Positions 7,907 to 15,896 of a DNA stretch of 64,000 nucleotides are shown here, in pieces; the first letter of the stretch is position 1, and each line of letters starts with the position of its first letter. A program made the position numbers and the translations under genes. The DNA lies in contig NZ_JBHTBR010000002.1 of the NCBI RefSeq assembly GCF_042665075.1, forward strand, positions 372,001-436,000, written 5' to 3'. Below the pieces are notes generated by a model that saw only the letters and a list, made by a program, of their open reading frames with translations, searched no databases and was not told the origin of the DNA. Source of the stretch: Hirschia litorea. GTDB lineage: Bacteria; Pseudomonadota; Alphaproteobacteria; Caulobacterales; Hyphomonadaceae.

Positions 7907-10084
7907 ATGTTATCCCTTCGTCCGGCTGCTGTTACTGCTTGCGTGCTTTTTTGTACTGTAAGCCCCTTAGCTTTGGGGCAAGAGGAGGTTGCTGCTTCAG
8001 ATGGAGAGCGTCAGCTCGACACAGTCGTAGTGATCGGTTCGCAAGTAGAATTGACCAGCAAGTTTGCAGGCGGTCAGGTGGCGCGTGGTGGTAGAACGGG
8101 TTTGCTAGGTAATTTGGATTTTCTAGACTCGCCATTTTCTGGAACAGCTTACACATCCGAATTGTCGTTGAACCAGCAGTCAGAAAGTATTGGTGATGTC
8201 CTGCAGAATGACCCGAATGTTCGGGTAGCCAAAGGCTTTGGGAATTTCCAAGAGGTTTATATGCTGCGCGGTTTTCCAGTTTATTCCGATGACATAACAC
8301 TTAACGGCGTTTTTGGTGTCTTACCTCGCCAGTTTGTTGCTGCGGAGTTTATAGAACGCGTGGAAGTTCTGCGCGGTGCGAATGCATTTGTAAATGGTGC
8401 AGCACCGGGAGGAAGTGGTGTCGGAGGTGCGATTAACCTAGTCCCAAAACGCGCCCCAGCAGGCGGAATAAAGCGTATCTCAGCAGGTATAGAAAATGCG
8501 AGTCAGCTATATGGAGCGTTAGATATCGGTGAACGCTTTGGCGAAAGTGGTGATTGGGGCGTTCGTTTCAATGGCGTTGTACGCGATGGTGAAACTGCCA
8601 TCGAAAACCAAGATCGTTCGCTTCAAGCATTCTCACTTGGCACTGATTATGCTGGTGATAAATTTCGTTTTTCTGTCGATCTTGGATATCAGGACAATCG
8701 TTTAGATGCGCCACGCCCACAAGTACGACCGCTTGCAGCGATCCCAGAAGAGCCTGATGCAAATGTGAATTTTGCTCAACCTTGGACTTACTCAGAAGAA
8801 CAACAAACATTTCTTACAGCGCGTGGTGAGTATGATCTAAATAATGCGGTCACTGTATGGTTAGGCGGAGGAGTAAGAACTGGAGAGGAGAGCAATGTTC
8901 TAGCAAACCCTAGTGCAGCAGCTGATGGCTCTCTTACGGCATACCGGTTTGACAATTCTCGTGAAGATGATGTTGCTTCGTTCGACACCGGTATATCTGG
9001 TCGATTTGATACAGGGGCAGTCAGTCACCGTGTCGTCATGTCCGCTTCACACGTTTCTTTGGAGTCGAAAAATGCCTATGCTTTTTCTAGCTTTTCGACG
9101 CCGTTTTCGACGAACTTGTACAATCCTGTCGATGTAGATGCTCCGCTCGCAGATTTTTTCACAGGCGGTGAATTAAATGCACCTCTGAAAACAGAAGAGA
9201 CATCCAATTTGTCGTTTGCTGTGGCTGACACGTTGGGATTTATAGATGACCAGTTATTGATAACGATTGGGCTGCGCCATCAGCGTATTGAAACATCAAC
9301 TTTCAATTACAATACTGGTGTTCGTCAATCAAACTATAAAGATGACAAAACATCTCCAGCAATCGGGATCGTTTACAAACTGAATTCGCAACTCTCCATG
9401 TATGGGAATTACGCTGAAAGTTTGCAGCCGGGCGAGATTGCCCCAGCAACTAGCGGTAACTTACCCATCTTGAATGTAGGCGAGGTGTTGGAACCGTTCA
9501 CCGGAAAGCAAATGGAGATTGGTGCTAAATATGATGGTGGTCAATTTGGTGCGACTGCATCATTGTTTCAACTTTCTCGTCCCAATTCCGTTGTGATTGA
9601 TCAGGTCTTTTCAGCATCCGGCGAGCAAGAAAATACGGGTATAGAGCTCAGTCTGTTTGGTGAGCCGATTGACGGGATGCGGCTTTTAGGAGGCGCTACT
9701 TACCTCAACTCCGAATTAGCGCGCACCCAAGGTGAAGTGAACGAAGGAAATACACCGATAGGTATTCCTGAATTCCAAACCAACCTTAATGCCGAATGGG
9801 ATGTTGCTGGGGTTACAGGCCTAACTATTGATGGGCGTGTGGTTTATACTGGAAGTCAGTATACGAATGCTGCAAATACGATGGAATTGGATAGCTGGAC
9901 TCGATTGGATTTAGGCACAAGATATACATTGGATTGGGCGAGTAAGCAGATCACTCTGCGAGCACGCGTTGAGAATGTAATGGATGAAAGCTATTGGGCC
10001 TCAACAGGTGGGTTTCCAGGTGCAAATTATCTAATATTGGCCAATCCACGGACCTATAGTCTATCGGCATCATTGGACTTTTAG
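7907..10084 (+). CDS. TonB-dependent siderophore receptor
   Basis: Outer-membrane receptor that imports a ferric siderophore using TonB energy. Residues 1-24 are a signal peptide ending LALGQ. A TonB-box-like DTVVVIGS follows, then the plug domain (SIGDVLQNDPNVRVAKG, YMLRGFP, RVEVLRGANAFVNGA, SGVGGAINLVPKRA), which is the siderophore-receptor type with hydroxamate-receptor resemblance. A 22-strand-type barrel runs to the terminal Phe (SASLDF). 725 aa is normal. The Fur-like box just upstream and the PepSY gene downstream agree with iron uptake. The ligand cannot be told. Confidence 0.93.
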   Translation: MLSLRPAAVTACVLFCTVSPLALGQEEVAASDGERQLDTVVVIGSQVELTSKFAGGQVARGGRTGLLGNLDFLDSPFSGTAYTSELSLNQQSESIGDVLQNDPNVRVAKGFGNFQEVYMLRGFPVYSDDITLNGVFGVLPRQFVAAEFIERVEVLRGANAFVNGAAPGGSGVGGAINLVPKRAPAGGIKRISAGIENASQLYGALDIGERFGESGDWGVRFNGVVRDGETAIENQDRSLQAFSLGTDYAGDKFRFSVDLGYQDNRLDAPRPQVRPLAAIPEEPDANVNFAQPWTYSEEQQTFLTARGEYDLNNAVTVWLGGGVRTGEESNVLANPSAAADGSLTAYRFDNSREDDVASFDTGISGRFDTGAVSHRVVMSASHVSLESKNAYAFSSFSTPFSTNLYNPVDVDAPLADFFTGGELNAPLKTEETSNLSFAVADTLGFIDDQLLITIGLRHQRIETSTFNYNTGVRQSNYKDDKTSPAIGIVYKLNSQLSMYGNYAESLQPGEIAPATSGNLPILNVGEVLEPFTGKQMEIGAKYDGGQFGATASLFQLSRPNSVVIDQVFSASGEQENTGIELSLFGEPIDGMRLLGGATYLNSELARTQGEVNEGNTPIGIPEFQTNLNAEWDVAGVTGLTIDGRVVYTGSQYTNAANTMELDSWTRLDLGTRYTLDWASKQITLRARVENVMDESYWASTGGFPGANYLILANPRTYSLSASLDF

Positions 10085-10101
10085 GGCTTTAGGGTGGGAC
10101 A

Positions 10102-11250
10102 ATGAGATCAGGGACAATCAAGGCATGGAGTGCGGTTCACAAATGGACCAGCCTAGTATGCACATTATTTTTGTTAATGCTGTGCATAACGGGATTACCC
10201 CTGATCTTTCATGATGAAATTGATGACTTACTCAATCCTGAAAGCTGGCAACCCGCCAATCCAGAAGCCGAGTACATTAGTTTAGATGATGTAATAAGCA
10301 TTGCTTTGGCCAATCGACCAAATGAAACGCCAATATATGTAAGCTTCGACATAGAACGTCCTGTCGTTAACGTAACCACGGGTCCAACAGTCGATGCTGC
10401 TGGGAGTGCGATGCACTTTGAGTCCTTTGACTTAACAAGCGGAAATATCGTTCCTCCTGCCGCAAAGGGGGATAATGTTATGGAGTTCATCCTCCAGCTG
10501 CACACAGACATGTTTCTGGGCTTACCTGGTATGCTGTCCCTTGGATTAATGGGATTTCTTTTTTGTGTCGCTGTAATTTCAGGTGTGGTTCTATATGCTC
10601 CCTTTATGCGTAAATTGGATTTTGCATCAGTACGAACAGGTCAGTCCACACGTTTAAAGTGGCTCGATTATCATAATCTATTTGGTGTGGTGACTGTTGC
10701 TTGGGTTTTGGTTGTGGGACTAACGGGGGTGATAAATACGTTAGAGCAACCCATAATAGATGCATGGCGTACAAGTGAGCTATCAGATTTAATTTCTGAG
10801 AATTCTGAGGTGCCCCCTATCAGCGAACGGGCTTCTCTAGATGCAGCTGTTGCTGAAACAGTAAAGTTAGCTCCTGATATGGTCCTGCAATTTGTTGCTT
10901 TTCCAGGCGGCGACTATTCTACTGCTGCTCATTACACTGTCTTCTTGCATGGTAATTCTCCGCTGACGGAAAACATTATAACTCCGGTCCTCATTGATGC
11001 AGGCTCGGGCGAGGTTGTCGGGTTGCGTCAGATGCCTTGGTATATGAAAGCCTTGTCTTTATCGCGCCCGTTGCACTTTGGTGATTATGGGGGATTACTC
11101 CTAAAGATGATTTGGTTTGTATTGGATCTTATAACTATCTTTGTTCTAATTTCGGGCCTGTTTCTTTGGTTAAAGAAACGAAACTCTTCTGCCTCACGAA
11201 AGTTAACTGAGGCAGGCAGTGATGATAGTTGGGCTGAAATCAAAACATGA
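10102..11250 (+). CDS. PepSY-associated transmembrane protein (PiuB-like)
   Basis: Inner-membrane protein of the PepSY/PiuB type, often found beside siderophore receptors, where reductive release of iron in the periplasm has been proposed for relatives. Four membrane segments are visible: after VHKW at about residues 13-35, near 145-170, near 190-215 and near 340-365. Conserved histidines occur in VHKW, LQLHTD, DYHNLFG and PLHFGDYGG, a pattern fit for haem or metal binding. 382 aa is normal. It lies 17 bases behind the receptor. Confidence 0.9.
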   Translation: MRSGTIKAWSAVHKWTSLVCTLFLLMLCITGLPLIFHDEIDDLLNPESWQPANPEAEYISLDDVISIALANRPNETPIYVSFDIERPVVNVTTGPTVDAAGSAMHFESFDLTSGNIVPPAAKGDNVMEFILQLHTDMFLGLPGMLSLGLMGFLFCVAVISGVVLYAPFMRKLDFASVRTGQSTRLKWLDYHNLFGVVTVAWVLVVGLTGVINTLEQPIIDAWRTSELSDLISENSEVPPISERASLDAAVAETVKLAPDMVLQFVAFPGGDYSTAAHYTVFLHGNSPLTENIITPVLIDAGSGEVVGLRQMPWYMKALSLSRPLHFGDYGGLLLKMIWFVLDLITIFVLISGLFLWLKKRNSSASRKLTEAGSDDSWAEIKT

Positions 11251-11438
11251 GTAAAGCATCAAGGCGTACAAGTGTGCGCATAAGCCTATTAAGGGTTTTT
11301 CTGTTTCCAGTAATTCTATTTATCATTAGTCTTAGCGGCCTTGTGGCAGCTTTGCTGCTGGAGGGACAGCTAGATCTAATAGCTTCATTAGCGTCAGGGG
11401 CCGGACTAACAGCGTTCTTGTGTATTCGCCGGATATAA
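11247..11438 (+). CDS. Small two-helix membrane protein of the siderophore operon
   Basis: A 63-residue protein overlapping the PepSY gene by four bases (ATGA). Two hydrophobic segments are seen (FLFPVILFIISLSGLVAALL and a weaker one near IASLASGAGLTAFLCI) after a basic N-terminus. Small proteins like this often close PepSY/receptor operons in proteobacteria. I do not know a function; the coupling suggests it works with the PepSY protein. Confidence 0.7.
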   Translation: MSKASRRTSVRISLLRVFLFPVILFIISLSGLVAALLLEGQLDLIASLASGAGLTAFLCIRRI

Positions 11439-11550
11439 AGCTGCTCAAGAATATGTACGCTTCATAGAGAATAGATAAAGAAGTAATTTTGACTGAAATA
11501 GCGAATATTGGATGCGCTCACTGGTCACTCAAAAACATTAGATGAGTTCT

Positions 11551-11574
11551 AAATGTAGGACGTGTCCTACATTT
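11551..11574. repeat. 24-base perfect palindrome with a third half-site
   Basis: AAATGTAGGAC (11551-11561) is followed after GT by its exact reverse complement GTCCTACATTT (11564-11574). A further near copy of the right half, GTCCTGCATT, occurs at 11587-11596. It lies between the siderophore operon and tRNA-Ser. The stem has almost no loop, which suits a protein-binding site better than a terminator. No regulator can be named. Confidence 0.6.
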
Positions 11575-11655
11575 TGGATCAAAAGCGTCCTGCATTGACC
11601 CTTAGTGCTTCTGTACCATCTTGTTTTTAAGGGAGATGTCTATCTTACATTGACC

Positions 11656-11745
11656 TGGAGGAGAGGAAGGGATTCGAACCCTCGATACCATCGCTGGTAT
11701 ACTCCCTTAGCAGGGGAGCGCCTTCGACCACTCGGCCACCTCTCC
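11656..11745 (-). tRNA. tRNA-Ser (GCT)
   Basis: A 90-base class II tRNA on the minus strand with encoded CCA. The acceptor stem GGAGAGG pairs perfectly with CCTCTCC; the anticodon stem CTCCC/GGGAG holds loop CTGCTAA with anticodon GCT; a long variable arm (TATACCA...TGGTATC) marks serine. Unusually, the base before CCA reads T where serine tRNAs normally have G73. Confidence 0.95.
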
Positions 11746-11759
11746 TTAGTCAAGGATAC

Positions 11760-11784
11760 TCTCCTAGCGGGTTTTGCTAGGAGA
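11760..11784. terminator. Hairpin between tRNA-Ser and the DUF3299 gene
   Basis: TCTCCTAGC (11760-11768) and GCTAGGAGA (11776-11784) form a perfect 9-bp stem with a 7-base loop. It lies behind the minus-strand zinc operon and ahead of minus-strand tRNA-Ser. No T-run follows on the minus strand, so termination is only a suggestion. Confidence 0.4.
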
Positions 11785-11846
11785 CTGCAAGTCTGAAATT
11801 CAATTAATTCACTGGTTTAGAGAATTTTTTTCGCCTTCGTACAAAA

Positions 11847-12446
11847 TCAGTTATCGTAAACTTCAATATCCGTTAATTTGATAGTGTATGCTGCTTCGGC
11901 TAAATCCGTTGTTGTGCTCACTATTTCGACATACCCCTCAATCCATACAGCTTGCTGCAGGTCTTTGAGTTTGATTGGCTTATCTGTGGTTACGTAGAGT
12001 GTCTGATTGGGAGGTGGCGGCGGCGCATGCAAACATGCTCCGTAATATGGCACGAGCAAAAATTCTTTAATCTCTGCATTTTTGGCGAACTCAAAAGGGA
12101 CTGTGTAGCCAGGGATTCGGATTTTATGTCCATCTAGAACCTTTACTGTATTGTGTGTTCCAAATTGAATAGCGACGTCTCCTTCGCCTCCTTCTGACAC
12201 ATCAAACAAAGATTGCATTTGCGATTGCATTTGGGCTGCAATTCTTTCCTCTTCTCCGGGTGGTAGCAGGTCAGACCAGCCAATTTCAAAAGTTTCATTC
12301 TTATCTTCAGGCAACACATAAGCTAAAGGATCAATGTCCGTTTGAGACGGGACGACATATGTTTTTTCCGACGTTGTTTGTGCAACTGAAATAGAAGGTG
12401 CACAGCAAAGCAAAGCGGAGAGGATAAGAGTATGTTTCAAGGACAT
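11847..12446 (-). CDS. DUF3299 periplasmic protein of a zinc-linked ABC module
   Basis: A 199-residue exported protein: signal peptide to about residue 22 (APSISVAQ), then a DUF3299 domain recognised by GACLHAPPPPPNQ at about residues 136-148 and by the preceding IRIPGYTVPFEF. DUF3299 proteins often accompany MacB/FtsX-like ABC permeases in zinc-regulated loci. Here it is the last gene after the ATPase and permease, 27 bases behind the permease. The upstream Zur-like box suggests zinc-dependent expression. The biochemical role is unknown. Confidence 0.8.
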   Translation of the reverse strand: MSLKHTLILSALLCCAPSISVAQTTSEKTYVVPSQTDIDPLAYVLPEDKNETFEIGWSDLLPPGEEERIAAQMQSQMQSLFDVSEGGEGDVAIQFGTHNTVKVLDGHKIRIPGYTVPFEFAKNAEIKEFLLVPYYGACLHAPPPPPNQTLYVTTDKPIKLKDLQQAVWIEGYVEIVSTTTDLAEAAYTIKLTDIEVYDN

Positions 12447-12473
12447 ATTTGAGACCTTTTGGGGAGGTAAGTT

Positions 12474-13805
12474 TTAGACACGTATAGATAAGCCATCAGA
12501 AAGTGCTGATTTCAAGGCGCGCGCTGCCGGCCAGAGAGACATTAGTGCAGAGAATAGCGTCACGGTTAAAATAGTAACGATCTCAAAACTGCTAAACCCT
12601 AAGTCTTTTAATTCTAATCCATATTGATTGCTTACCCAAGGCGCGAGAACAGCGAGCAATATATGAGTGACTACAACTCCTATGACGGCACCAGCGAAAG
12701 CTAAGAGTGCTGATTCTGCAATAATGAGGCTGAAAATGTGAAGTGGTCTTGCGCCAACAGACCGCAGAATGGCCATCTCTCGGCGACGTTCATTCAGTGT
12801 CGTAAATATGGAGATGAGAATGGTCGCCAATCCAACAAAAATGACAAATACAGAGATAGCTTTAAGAGCGTTTTCAGCAGACCCAATGACTGACCATAAA
12901 GACGAAAGAGTCATTCCTGGCATAATAGAAAGCAGTGCTTCTCTAGGGTAGGTGTTGACCTCTCGGTTGAAACGTAAAACGGCTCCACGAGATTTTAGTC
13001 CTACAAAGGCAGCATTGATAGAAGTTGGTTCAAGGTGCTCGTGTTCATGCTCATGCTCATGCTCATGCTCATGCTCGTGTTCGTGGTGATGATCATCTGC
13101 TTTCTCATGGTGTTCTTCATGCTCATCTTCATGAGCGTGTTCACCAAGTTTGACGGGTGAGGTGTCGTGTATTCTCTCAATGGCTTCCAAACTCACATGA
13201 ACGGTTTGGTCCACAGGCGTGCCTGTTGGCGCGAGAATACCTACGACTTTGAATTTTTGTTTGTCATGTTCATGGAAAGACACATCCCCGACACCATGAG
13301 ATAAAGTGAGTTCTGTTCCTAGATCATATCCTAGTTTCTGAGCCACCTTTGATCCAAGTACGACTTCCAGCGCGTGAGGGTCGAAAGTGTGTCCTTTTTT
13401 GACAGTTAAGTTTTGTTTGCTGCCATATTGATAATGTTCAAAATAAGCAGGTGACGTGCCAAGAACTCGAAACCCTTTGTGGCTGTCGCCAAGAGATATT
13501 GGTATGGCCCAAGCAACATCAGGACGACGTGAGATAGCTTCATATGATTCCCATGACATGGGGCTTGTTGCATCGCCTATACGAAATACAGAAAATAGAA
13601 GCAAATTTATCGGCCCTGTTCGCCCACCCACAATAGCATCAACGCCAGAAATAGTGCTTTCAAAGCTAGTGCGAGCAGCGTGCCTCGTTTTTTCCACACC
13701 AAGGAAAAGGGCCACACTTAAAGCGACTGCCAAAATGGTCAGCATTGCTGTGGTCTTTCGAGCGGATATGCTTTTCCATGCGAGATTGAATATTGTCGTT
13801 ATCAT
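12474..13805 (-). CDS. FtsX/MacB-type ABC permease with His-rich periplasmic loop
   Basis: Permease of an ABC transporter of the MacB/LolE fold: one N-terminal helix (about 15-35), a large periplasmic domain, then three C-terminal helices from about residue 310 within an FtsX domain (ILRSVGARPLHIFSLIIAESALLAFAGA). The periplasmic part carries a striking His/Glu/Asp run at about residues 220-258, including an (EH)n repeat, which is a likely zinc-binding loop. 443 aa is usual. The start overlaps the ATPase gene by four bases. Whether it moves metal, or a lipoprotein or peptide under zinc control, is open. Confidence 0.85.
   Translation of the reverse strand: MITTIFNLAWKSISARKTTAMLTILAVALSVALFLGVEKTRHAARTSFESTISGVDAIVGGRTGPINLLLFSVFRIGDATSPMSWESYEAISRRPDVAWAIPISLGDSHKGFRVLGTSPAYFEHYQYGSKQNLTVKKGHTFDPHALEVVLGSKVAQKLGYDLGTELTLSHGVGDVSFHEHDKQKFKVVGILAPTGTPVDQTVHVSLEAIERIHDTSPVKLGEHAHEDEHEEHHEKADDHHHEHEHEHEHEHEHEHEHLEPTSINAAFVGLKSRGAVLRFNREVNTYPREALLSIMPGMTLSSLWSVIGSAENALKAISVFVIFVGLATILISIFTTLNERRREMAILRSVGARPLHIFSLIIAESALLAFAGAVIGVVVTHILLAVLAPWVSNQYGLELKDLGFSSFEIVTILTVTLFSALMSLWPAARALKSALSDGLSIRV
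13035..13083 (-). repeat. Hexamer tandem repeat coding for Glu-His pairs
   Basis: On the plus strand the unit CATGCT is repeated with small variations (CGTGTT, CGTGCT); on the coding strand it gives alternating GAG and CAT/CAC codons. The near-identical units are prone to slippage by 6 bases, which would change the loop length without breaking the frame. Confidence 0.8.
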
Positions 13806-14521
13806 GCTTCCACGCCCAGTTTTTGAATTTGGTTTATCTCTTCTAGGTGTATTATTTTATCGAAATGACCTGCTAGATTTTCGTCATGACTTACAAAAAG
13901 GAGTGTTGTGTCATGCTCTTTAGCTTGTTGTGAGAGAAGGTTGATAAAGCTATCTCTATTGTCTGTATCAAGCGCAGAAGTTGGTTCATCCGCTATAATA
14001 AGGTCGGGCGCGCCAATTAGGGCTCTTGCTGCTGCAACACGCTGTTGTTGACCAACAGATAGTTCACCTACCGCACGATCCCAGACGTTTGAAGGTGCCA
14101 TTCCCAAAGCGCTTAGAAGGTGTTTTCCTTCCTCTTCAAGACTTCCAAATTTCTGGATGGCCTTTTGTTTGCGAGCAGATGAGAACCTGCATGGAAGGCA
14201 AATGTTGTCAGATACACTCAAAAAAGGCAGCAAATTAAACATTTGAAAAATGATGCCCATGTGTTCAGAGCGAAACTGGTCTTTCTTGGATGGAGATAAC
14301 GAGAGAAAGTCAGCCCCTTGGATAAAGACTTCGCCTTGATCTGGTTTGATAATGCCAGCGAGAATACTTAAAAGTGTTGATTTACCCGAGCCGCTAGAAC
14401 CTTTTAAAAAGGTGTGTGACCCCCGTGTTAGAACTAGGCTGGGAATGTCTAATATAGGTTGGTCTGACTTCCATTGAAAACGAAGGTTTTTCACCTCTAT
14501 TGCAAAAGATGTATCTGTCAT
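13802..14521 (-). CDS. ABC transporter ATP-binding protein (MacB/LolD type)
   Basis: ATPase partner of the His-rich permease. Walker A is GSSGSGKST at about residues 38-46, the ABC signature is LSVGQQQRVAAARAL near 148-162, and Walker B LIIADEPTSALD follows. The Q-loop lies at IIFQMFNLLPFLSV. 239 aa is typical for the LolD/MacB branch, which usually powers mechanotransmission rather than classical uptake. It is the first gene of the minus-strand operon ATPase-permease-DUF3299, directly facing a Zur-like box. Confidence 0.9.
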   Translation of the reverse strand: MTDTSFAIEVKNLRFQWKSDQPILDIPSLVLTRGSHTFLKGSSGSGKSTLLSILAGIIKPDQGEVFIQGADFLSLSPSKKDQFRSEHMGIIFQMFNLLPFLSVSDNICLPCRFSSARKQKAIQKFGSLEEEGKHLLSALGMAPSNVWDRAVGELSVGQQQRVAAARALIGAPDLIIADEPTSALDTDNRDSFINLLSQQAKEHDTTLLFVSHDENLAGHFDKIIHLEEINQIQKLGVEA

Positions 14522-14596
14522 GTCTTTTTAACCTAAACTGGGGCGAATTATATATTTGGGTTAGGGGTGCAATTTATATTGCTCTATCATAACAAC

Positions 14597-14609
14597 GTTA
14601 TTATATAAC
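14597..14609. promoter_or_regulatory. Zur-box-like zinc operator between divergent genes
   Basis: GTTATTATATAAC is a perfect palindrome of GTTAT/ATAAC half-sites with a 3-base centre, the form known for alphaproteobacterial Zur boxes. It lies 75 bases before the minus-strand ATPase gene and 92 bases before the plus-strand ZIP gene, so one dimer could control both. Zinc regulation is inferred from motif and neighbours. Confidence 0.75.
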
Positions 14610-14701
14610 ATCCTCTTTCGCAAAGCCTAGTTTATGAGGGTGACGCGTTATACCACACCTTTATTGTTAAAAGTGTGGAGGCATGATTTCTGGAGACCGC
14701 T

Positions 14702-15379
14702 TTGACCGCGTTTATACACCTATTAGAAGACGCGATCGGAATTCCTATTGCATTTGGTTTCGCTTTATTAGCGATGTTTTTTTCCTGCCTCGGAATTGGG
14801 CTTGCGGCATCAAATAGAAAATTGGCTGAAAAATTCGGAGACTATGCAGCATTTGCTGGTGGTATACTTCTTTCAATTATCGCTATTACGCATTTATTAC
14901 CCGAAGCGCTTTCAGCAAATATCGTATCCATCATCCTAGTTCTCATTGGCTGTAGTGTTGGAGCGATTCTTGATAAAGTTGGTCACGCAAATGTTGGTAA
15001 GGTCAATGCACATTTGATTACTCCAATCGTTGCTATAGGTTTGCACTCTTTTCTCGATGGAATGGTTTATGTAGCTTCACTCGATCATGATCATGGCGGC
15101 GGAACGCTTACCGCTATTGGATTGATACTTCACGAAATACCTGAAGGTTTAATAACGCTTGTATTGTGTTTTGCTGTGTTTTCTCGATCTGCTCTGGCTA
15201 TAATCGTAGCGGTACTTGCCGCAGGAATCAGCACGCCGTTGGGGGCTGTAATTGGGCTGACATTAGATCACAAATTAGGTGAAACGTTTTTGACATATGC
15301 ATTCCCTGTTGCTGCAGGGCTTGTGAGTTGGGCTGGGTTCAACCTTATTCGGTCTCGTCTCTTTATCTTAAAAAGATAG
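14702..15379 (+). CDS. ZIP family metal transporter
   Basis: Eight-helix transporter of the ZIP family that brings divalent metal, probably zinc, into the cytoplasm. The metal-site signatures HSFLDG (helix 4) and HEIPEG (helix 5) are both present with the polar residues expected. Between them lies DHDHGGG. 225 aa is short but normal for bacterial ZIPs. The start is TTG 14702 with GGAG six bases upstream; the nearest ATG is out of frame. It is divergent from the DUF3299 module across a Zur-like box. Confidence 0.88.
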   Translation: MTAFIHLLEDAIGIPIAFGFALLAMFFSCLGIGLAASNRKLAEKFGDYAAFAGGILLSIIAITHLLPEALSANIVSIILVLIGCSVGAILDKVGHANVGKVNAHLITPIVAIGLHSFLDGMVYVASLDHDHGGGTLTAIGLILHEIPEGLITLVLCFAVFSRSALAIIVAVLAAGISTPLGAVIGLTLDHKLGETFLTYAFPVAAGLVSWAGFNLIRSRLFILKR

Positions 15380-15389
15380 TTTCGGCAGC

Positions 15390-15758
15390 TTACAATTCTT
15401 GCGTCAGGGATGTGATTATTGCCGCAACGAGTGCGTCTTTTTGCCGTTCTGGAAAAGGCAGTTTTTCGTAGGGAACAAGGAGCGGGTGGGTTTTCTTCTT
15501 CCCATCTTTTTCATGTCCGAACACCCAACCATCTTTTAGTTTGGTCTCCATCCATTGATCATGTTGAGCAGAGACGGAAGCGTTGGGGTTATTGATTTTA
15601 AATAATACACCTTCCACAGATGCTTTTTTCATCCATTTGGGTGCTTGATTCCAATGAGGTGCTGGAAGCTCACCATGTGCCGCTTGAAATGCGCGAATAG
15701 CTTCATGCATGACGCGTGCAATGATTTGTATTTGGTCTTCCGAAATTGGATTTGCCAC
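15390..15758 (-). CDS. Small RyR-domain protein
   Basis: A 122-residue cytosolic protein made almost entirely of an RyR (ryanodine-receptor repeat) domain. The pattern is seen as W...K..DGW.FG....DGKKKTHP.LVPY..LP..ERQKD from about residue 68 to 110; an N-terminal helix contains ARVMHEAIRAF. In prokaryotes RyR domains are small-molecule or nucleotide-sensing candidates in signalling and defence contexts, but no substrate is established. The neighbour across 138 bases is a second RyR protein, facing the other way, which suggests a shared function. It converges with the ZIP gene. Confidence 0.75.
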   Translation of the reverse strand: MANPISEDQIQIIARVMHEAIRAFQAAHGELPAPHWNQAPKWMKKASVEGVLFKINNPNASVSAQHDQWMETKLKDGWVFGHEKDGKKKTHPLLVPYEKLPFPERQKDALVAAIITSLTQEL

Positions 15759-15896
15759 GGCTTAAACTCTCCAAAGTATTTTTCTATACTAATGGTAAGG
15801 TTTCAAAAGACAGTTAACTTGCACTCAAATTGATACGACTTGTAAGCGCGTCCACATGGAGTAAGCTCACAAGACGCTCATTTTACGCATACACGG

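Noticed and set aside
7932..8300. Minus-strand 122-codon frame inside the siderophore receptor
   Set aside because: Antisense shadow of a clearly coding gene.
11605..11796. Plus-strand 63-codon frame across tRNA-Ser (contains RRGRDSNPRYHRW)
   Set aside because: This is the well-known spurious translation of a serine tRNA in antisense; no ribosome site or conservation beyond the tRNA.
13035..13083. CATGCT tandem repeat as a CRISPR-like array
   Set aside because: Units are 6 bases, without spacers, and code in frame for Glu-His.
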